A stretch of DNA of 64,000 bases. Source: CATOSD01 sp034422735. GTDB taxonomy: Bacteria; Chloroflexota; Dehalococcoidia; Lucifugimonadales; CATOSD01. The first letter of the stretch is position 1; each line of letters opens with the position of its first letter. The notes under the pieces were generated by a model. That model was not told the DNA's origin. It worked only from the letters and a program-made list of their open reading frames with translations, and did not search any database. The stretch is taken from NCBI GenBank assembly GCA_034422735.1, contig DAOUJL010000057.1:37186-101185 (forward strand). Direction: 5' to 3'. A program made the position numbers and the translations under genes. This document shows, one piece after another, positions 61,009-64,000 of this stretch.

Positions 61009-62304
61009 CTAGCTCGGGTGCTTGCTGAACATGATGAAACCGCAGCTATCGGGGGTGTTGCAGCCCGCGAGGGCGGTGTCCGCTCGCACCGTTACCTGCC
61101 GAGGACCCGCCGTGCCTCGAAGCTGCTCGAGGCAGTCGGAGTAGATGGCGGCGCGGTTGCGTCCCGTGCCGTTGTTGCCTCCGCTGGACATGAAGGGATG
61201 CGGCCCTTCGACCCTGATGTCATCGGCGTAAAAGTCGTGGGCCTCTCCCCACTTGACGCCGTGCCACTGGAAGCCCTCCAGGAACTGCTGGGTGAAGGTC
61301 AGGTAACCGTCGTACGGGTTGAAGATGTCGACGTCCGCGGGACCAAGGCCGGAGCCCTCCCACATCTTTCGCGCGAGGCTGGCGACAGCGTCCTGGTGCT
61401 CATCCAGGGTCGCCATGGTGCTTCTGCCCCGGATGTTGTTCTGTGCGTGGTTGAGAACGTAGACAGGCTTCTGCCTCAGGTCTTTGGCGCGTTCGGCGGT
61501 GGTGAAGATGAAGGCCACGCACGTGTTGATCGGCCTGTCGCAGTCGTAGATCAGCAGCGGCTCTTCGACAACGCGCCCGTTCAGATACTCCTCGCGGGTT
61601 ATCTGGTGGGGCTCGTGCAGGGCGTAGAAGCTCCAGGGCGTCATCAGTCCGTTTCTTCGCAAGTTCATGCAAAGGGGAGCCAGCGCGTCGTGGGACGTGC
61701 CGTACCTCTGGCAGTACTGGAGGAACACAGTCAGGTTGTTGAACATCGCGCCGCTCTGGTATCCCCAGGGAAGGGAGAAGGCGCTGTTGCCGTGGGCCTC
61801 GTCGCTAACGTTCTGCGGGTTGTTGTGCCCATACCGGCCAGCGAGATTGACCATCGGGTACCACACCAGCGCGGTCTCGCACAGGCCGTCGCCGACCGCC
61901 TGGGCGGCCAGGCCCATCATCGGGCCGATGTAGGGCGAGTCGGACTTGATGTAATTCACGTTCTTCAGGCCCAGCTCCCTCTGTATCCACTCGCCCGAAG
62001 CGTAGGTCAGGCCATCCTCGGTGTCGTAGGGAGGGTCGAAGTAGGGGCGGGGCGCCCAGGTCTGTTCCGCGCGCGTCTCAGCGCTGGTGATAAGCCCGTC
62101 AATGTCGTCCAGCGACAGCCCCGCATCCGCGATCGCCTTGAGGCACGCCTCCTTAGTCAGGCCGCCGCAGCTCCTGTCCATGGTCACGCCATCCCAGCGC
62201 CGGTCGATGTGGGACTGGCCCCAGCCCACGACGGCGACCTTGCCGCGGTGTTCCCAGACTCCCAAGCCTTCCTGGTCTCTCATCCAACCTGTTTCAGCAA
62301 CCAT
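61009..62304 (-). CDS. thiolase-fold protein (SCP2/Ltp-like), nucleophilic Cys not evident
   Basis: A 431-residue thiolase-superfamily protein: AVVGWGQSHIDRRW at the start, CLKAIADAGLSLDDIDGLIT, the region where thiolases carry the active Cys reads KSDSPYIGPMMGLAAQAV, and the C-terminal half has VDIFNPYDGYLTFTQQFLEG and SSGGNNGTGRNRAAI. No Cys is found at the nucleophile position. Ltp2-type homologs that pair with DUF35 proteins also lack it and act as retro-aldolases on sterol side chains. A DUF35 gene lies just upstream. The ATG at 62304 has GAGGGAG five bases upstream; a longer frame overlaps the DUF35 gene. Confidence 0.85.
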   Translation of the reverse strand: MVAETGWMRDQEGLGVWEHRGKVAVVGWGQSHIDRRWDGVTMDRSCGGLTKEACLKAIADAGLSLDDIDGLITSAETRAEQTWAPRPYFDPPYDTEDGLTYASGEWIQRELGLKNVNYIKSDSPYIGPMMGLAAQAVGDGLCETALVWYPMVNLAGRYGHNNPQNVSDEAHGNSAFSLPWGYQSGAMFNNLTVFLQYCQRYGTSHDALAPLCMNLRRNGLMTPWSFYALHEPHQITREEYLNGRVVEEPLLIYDCDRPINTCVAFIFTTAERAKDLRQKPVYVLNHAQNNIRGRSTMATLDEHQDAVASLARKMWEGSGLGPADVDIFNPYDGYLTFTQQFLEGFQWHGVKWGEAHDFYADDIRVEGPHPFMSSGGNNGTGRNRAAIYSDCLEQLRGTAGPRQVTVRADTALAGCNTPDSCGFIMFSKHPS

Positions 62305-62360
62305 ATCGGCTCCCTCATGCCCAATGCGTTTTCGGCCGTGTCCCGAGGATTTAGGGTGGG

Positions 62361-62789
62361 CTAGTTGACCACCCTCCACTCGTGGACGAGCTGGCCGGTG
62401 CTCGTCTCTTCGAAAATCAGCTCCACCTGCGCTCCAACCGGCACCTCGCCCGGCGGAGTGCCCGGAAGGTTCGACAGGAAGTTGATGCCCGGATCCTCGT
62501 CCAGGGTTATCACCGCGAAGTTGATGGGTTGCGCGGACTGGAACCCCCTGATGCGGGAGTCGCGTATCACCATGTACACTTCGATGTGTCCCTTGCCCTC
62601 CACCTCTCTCCATTCGAACGTGTCGGTCGCATCGCAGTCAGCGCACTGGGCGGTGGGCGGGTACCTCAGTTTCTCGCAGTACGTGCAGTACTGCAGAACG
62701 AGCCGTCGCTCGTTGCAGGCGTCCCAGAAGGGCTTCGTCAGTTCGTTCGCGACAGGTGCGGGCCTCACCAGGCCTGGAATGGTTGACAT
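62361..62789 (-). CDS. DUF35 zinc-ribbon/OB-fold protein, partner of the thiolase-fold protein
   Basis: A 142-residue protein with an N-terminal helix (LTKPFWDACNERRLVLQYC), a zinc ribbon with four Cys (CTYCEKLRYPPTAQCADC), and an OB-fold (FEWREVEGKGHIEVYMVIRDS; FAVITLDEDPGINFLSNL). DUF35 proteins bind acyl-CoA and form complexes with thiolase-fold enzymes, as in ChsH2/Ltp2. AGGAGGT lies seven bases before the ATG. It heads the minus-strand operon; the thiolase start is about 57 bp after its stop. Confidence 0.9.
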   Translation of the reverse strand: MSTIPGLVRPAPVANELTKPFWDACNERRLVLQYCTYCEKLRYPPTAQCADCDATDTFEWREVEGKGHIEVYMVIRDSRIRGFQSAQPINFAVITLDEDPGINFLSNLPGTPPGEVPVGAQVELIFEETSTGQLVHEWRVVN

Positions 62790-62993
62790 GGTTCTTACCT
62801 CCTGTGGATTCGTGGCGGGAGCGAGAGATTATCGAACTCGTCTAATGACAAGTATGAATCGGCGGGGCATTCGTCCTAAGTCGCCCTTCTGTGTACCTTT
62901 CAATGTACCTTTGAAAACGGACTAGTCCATTTTAGTGCGCGCATTATAGCACGTCCGCGGGGAGTGACGGCAGGTCACTTACCTCGCGCCCAG

Positions 62994-63371
62994 TCAGCCC
63001 TCTCCACCCGACTCATGCCTTTCTACCGCTGCCTGGACATTGGCGAAAATGACAAATGCGACGACCGCCGACCACACCCCGGCAACAAGCTCAATCGCAG
63101 TCCCAGCGTCTTCGCTCAGTAACCAGTGCTGGGCAGATAGCCAAGCGGCGCAGGCCGTGGCGATTCGGACGGACAGATTGATGTACTTGTCCCAGATGTG
63201 TGCAGGCCGCGGAACAAGTACCACGGCCACACCGGTGGCTGCAACAAGCGCGTAGAGAGGTGCCTGCACAGCACTGGTCATATTCGTGACGGCGGCAAAC
63301 AACAGCAATGCCACCACGGAGCCGTTCACAAAGGCGGTTGGCGCAAACTGAAGAGCCAGTTCTCTGCTCAA
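62994..63371 (-). CDS. small hypothetical membrane protein
   Basis: A 125-residue protein with three to four hydrophobic segments (FVNGSVVALLLFAAVTNM; APLYALVAATGVAVVLVP; ATACAAWLSAQHWLL; ELVAGVWSAVVAFVIFANVQAAV) and a short charged C-terminus (ERHESGGEG). The start is a TTG with AGGAGA eight bases upstream. No family recognised. Together with the next gene it lies in a stretch of lower G+C near a transposase, so recent acquisition is possible. Confidence 0.6.
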   Translation of the reverse strand: MSRELALQFAPTAFVNGSVVALLLFAAVTNMTSAVQAPLYALVAATGVAVVLVPRPAHIWDKYINLSVRIATACAAWLSAQHWLLSEDAGTAIELVAGVWSAVVAFVIFANVQAAVERHESGGEG

Positions 63372-63485
63372 TTCGGTTCTCTCCTGTGGACAGCTTGAGA
63401 CTGCACTCTTATCGGAAGACTTGGCCAGTTATACCACATTGTGGCGCGCCGTAGTATCCGTGGGCCACCTCCTACTAAGAGTGAT

Positions 63486-63716
63486 TTAACCCTGACCGCC
63501 CCTTAGACGCCTCTGTAACACTATTGAACCCGCCAAGGGCGAAGTGAGAATCGAAATATACGCCAGGAACGCGACAAAGTGAGAGGCCACGTAGCCCCTA
63601 ATGATGCCCAAACGATCCAAGGACTCAGCACAACACAGGGACTTGAGAGCAGTCAAATCCAATAGGAACTGCAAGCGCAAACTGCGTTGCAACAGTTCGC
63701 GTCTAGACTGACCCAT
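63486..63716 (-). CDS. small hypothetical protein with one or two membrane segments
   Basis: A 76-residue basic protein, MGQSRRELLQRSLRLQFLLDLTALK..., with one clear membrane segment (VASHFVAFLAYISILTSPLAGSIVL) and a basic C-terminus (QRRLRGGQG). GGAGG lies six bases before the ATG, which is the main evidence that it is translated. Codon use is less G+C-rich than in the rest of the window. No homology recognised. Confidence 0.45.
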   Translation of the reverse strand: MGQSRRELLQRSLRLQFLLDLTALKSLCCAESLDRLGIIRGYVASHFVAFLAYISILTSPLAGSIVLQRRLRGGQG

Positions 63717-63925
63717 TTGATGCCTCCGTCATTTCAATCGAACTAGAAACCCAGATACTCGGGCCGCATGTCGTCGAACATTGACCAGACTATGACAGCT
63801 GTCCTTTTCGTGTTAAGTAACCGTCGACGCACTTCAATATCCGGAATAAAAGGGTTGTGCATCAACCGACCTAGAGTACACGGTAGTAGACTAGGCAGTG
63901 TTGACATTTGCATTATACTAGGTAT
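63717..63925. other. A+T-richer intergenic region before the transposase
   Basis: About 210 bp with visibly lower G+C. No gene seen. Near its right end TGTTGACAT (63899-63907) is the inverse complement of ATGTCAACA (63926-63934), which spans the transposase start codon. Confidence 0.4.
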
Positions 63926-63934
63926 ATGTCAACA
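63899..63934. promoter_or_regulatory. inverted repeat around transposase start (operator or IS end)
   Basis: Nine-base arms TGTTGACAT and ATGTCAACA, 18 bp apart; the left arm includes a TTGACA hexamer and the right arm covers the ATG. Could be an autoregulatory operator. Confidence 0.35.
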
Positions 63935-64000
63935 GTCACACTATCTCCCGAACAGTGGCCAAAGGTGCTGGAGTTTCTTCGTAGCCAGCCCGATTTGTAC
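63926..64000 (+). mobile_element. IS5-like transposase, 5' fragment cut by window end
   Basis: The first 25 codons read MSTVTLSPEQWPKVLEFLRS and continue QPDLY. The LSPEQWPK-x-LEFLR start is that of IS5-family (DUF4096-type) transposases, which normally continue with a VYVG block and a DDE catalytic core. The element's ends are not visible. The surrounding A+T-richer, gene-poor stretch fits a mobile-element boundary. The assignment rests on a short N-terminus, so it is only moderate. Confidence 0.55.

Noticed and set aside
62305..62613. N-terminal extension of the thiolase-fold protein
   Set aside because: It overlaps the DUF35 gene out of frame, and the SD supports the ATG at 62304.
1..64000. 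tRNA genes, rRNA genes and CRISPR arrays
   Set aside because: No TTCGANNC-containing cloverleaf, rRNA-like segment or regularly spaced direct repeats were seen by reading; a tRNAscan-SE and CRISPR search would settle this.

Overview
The window is G+C-rich and gene-dense. It looks like chromosome from a free-living heterotroph of the Chloroflexota, in the style of SAR202 or Dehalococcoidia. That assignment is an inference from gene content: hydantoinases, GMC and DAO-type flavoproteins, paralogous SDRs, DUF1989 and DUF35 proteins, an orphan molybdopterin subunit and NorQ/NorD. A Gram-positive-type LexA box and an ileS T-box with an Ile specifier also fit. No rRNA, tRNA or CRISPR array was seen. 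GTG and TTG starts are common and are usually supported by a purine-rich Shine-Dalgarno (SD) sequence.

Layout. 1-5.7 kb: phosphotriesterase-like fragment, S9 peptidase, tyrosine phosphatase, YCII protein, cupin and SDR. 5.7-13.7 kb: one long minus-strand unit, ureABC-like / nucleoside deoxyribosyltransferase-like / hyuA / hyuB / DAO oxidase, with an NCS2 permease fused to a soluble C-terminal domain diverging from it (13.8-15.5 kb). 15.5-21.3 kb: DUF1330, amidohydrolase, methyltransferase, DUF1989 and GMC oxidoreductase. 21.4-24.6 kb: Ppx/GppA translationally coupled to two thymidylate-kinase-like proteins. 24.8-27.8 kb: a stand-alone adenylation-carrier-reductase enzyme. 27.8-32.5 kb: an SOS-controlled imuB-dnaE2 mutasome cassette. 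32.5-37.2 kb: two CMD proteins, Zn-ADH, MFS, a small alpha/beta-barrel-like protein and arsM. 37.3-45.7 kb: housekeeping genes (coiled-coil protein, coaD, rsmD, lysS, ileS with T-box) plus a second DAO oxidase. 46.7-53.0 kb: DUF2461, then coaE-norQ-nudL-norD. 53-59 kb: epimerase, two MBL hydrolases, NUDIX and an orphan CoxL/XdhA-type subunit. 59-62.8 kb: two MFE-2-like SDRs, a thiolase-fold protein and a DUF35 protein. 63-64 kb: small membrane proteins and the 5' end of an IS5-like transposase.

Two kinds of intergenic repeat run through the window. About a dozen short REP-like hairpins share a G-rich tail. A non-coding element of about 0.54 kb occurs twice (near 18.2 and 46.0 kb), each copy carrying a REP hairpin.

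The strongest candidate for an undescribed system is the ureABC-like/HyuAB/DAO operon with its permease. The urease-like alpha subunit keeps the nickel ligands but has an altered active-site loop and flap. No urease accessory genes are present, and its neighbours suggest turnover of a cyclic ureide, for example a hydantoin or creatinine-type route, rather than plain ureolysis. Secondary candidates are the Ppx plus twin TMK-like operon, the orphan NorQ/NorD with CoA-metabolism genes, the thiolase-fold/DUF35 pair lacking the usual Cys, and the 0.54-kb repeat.
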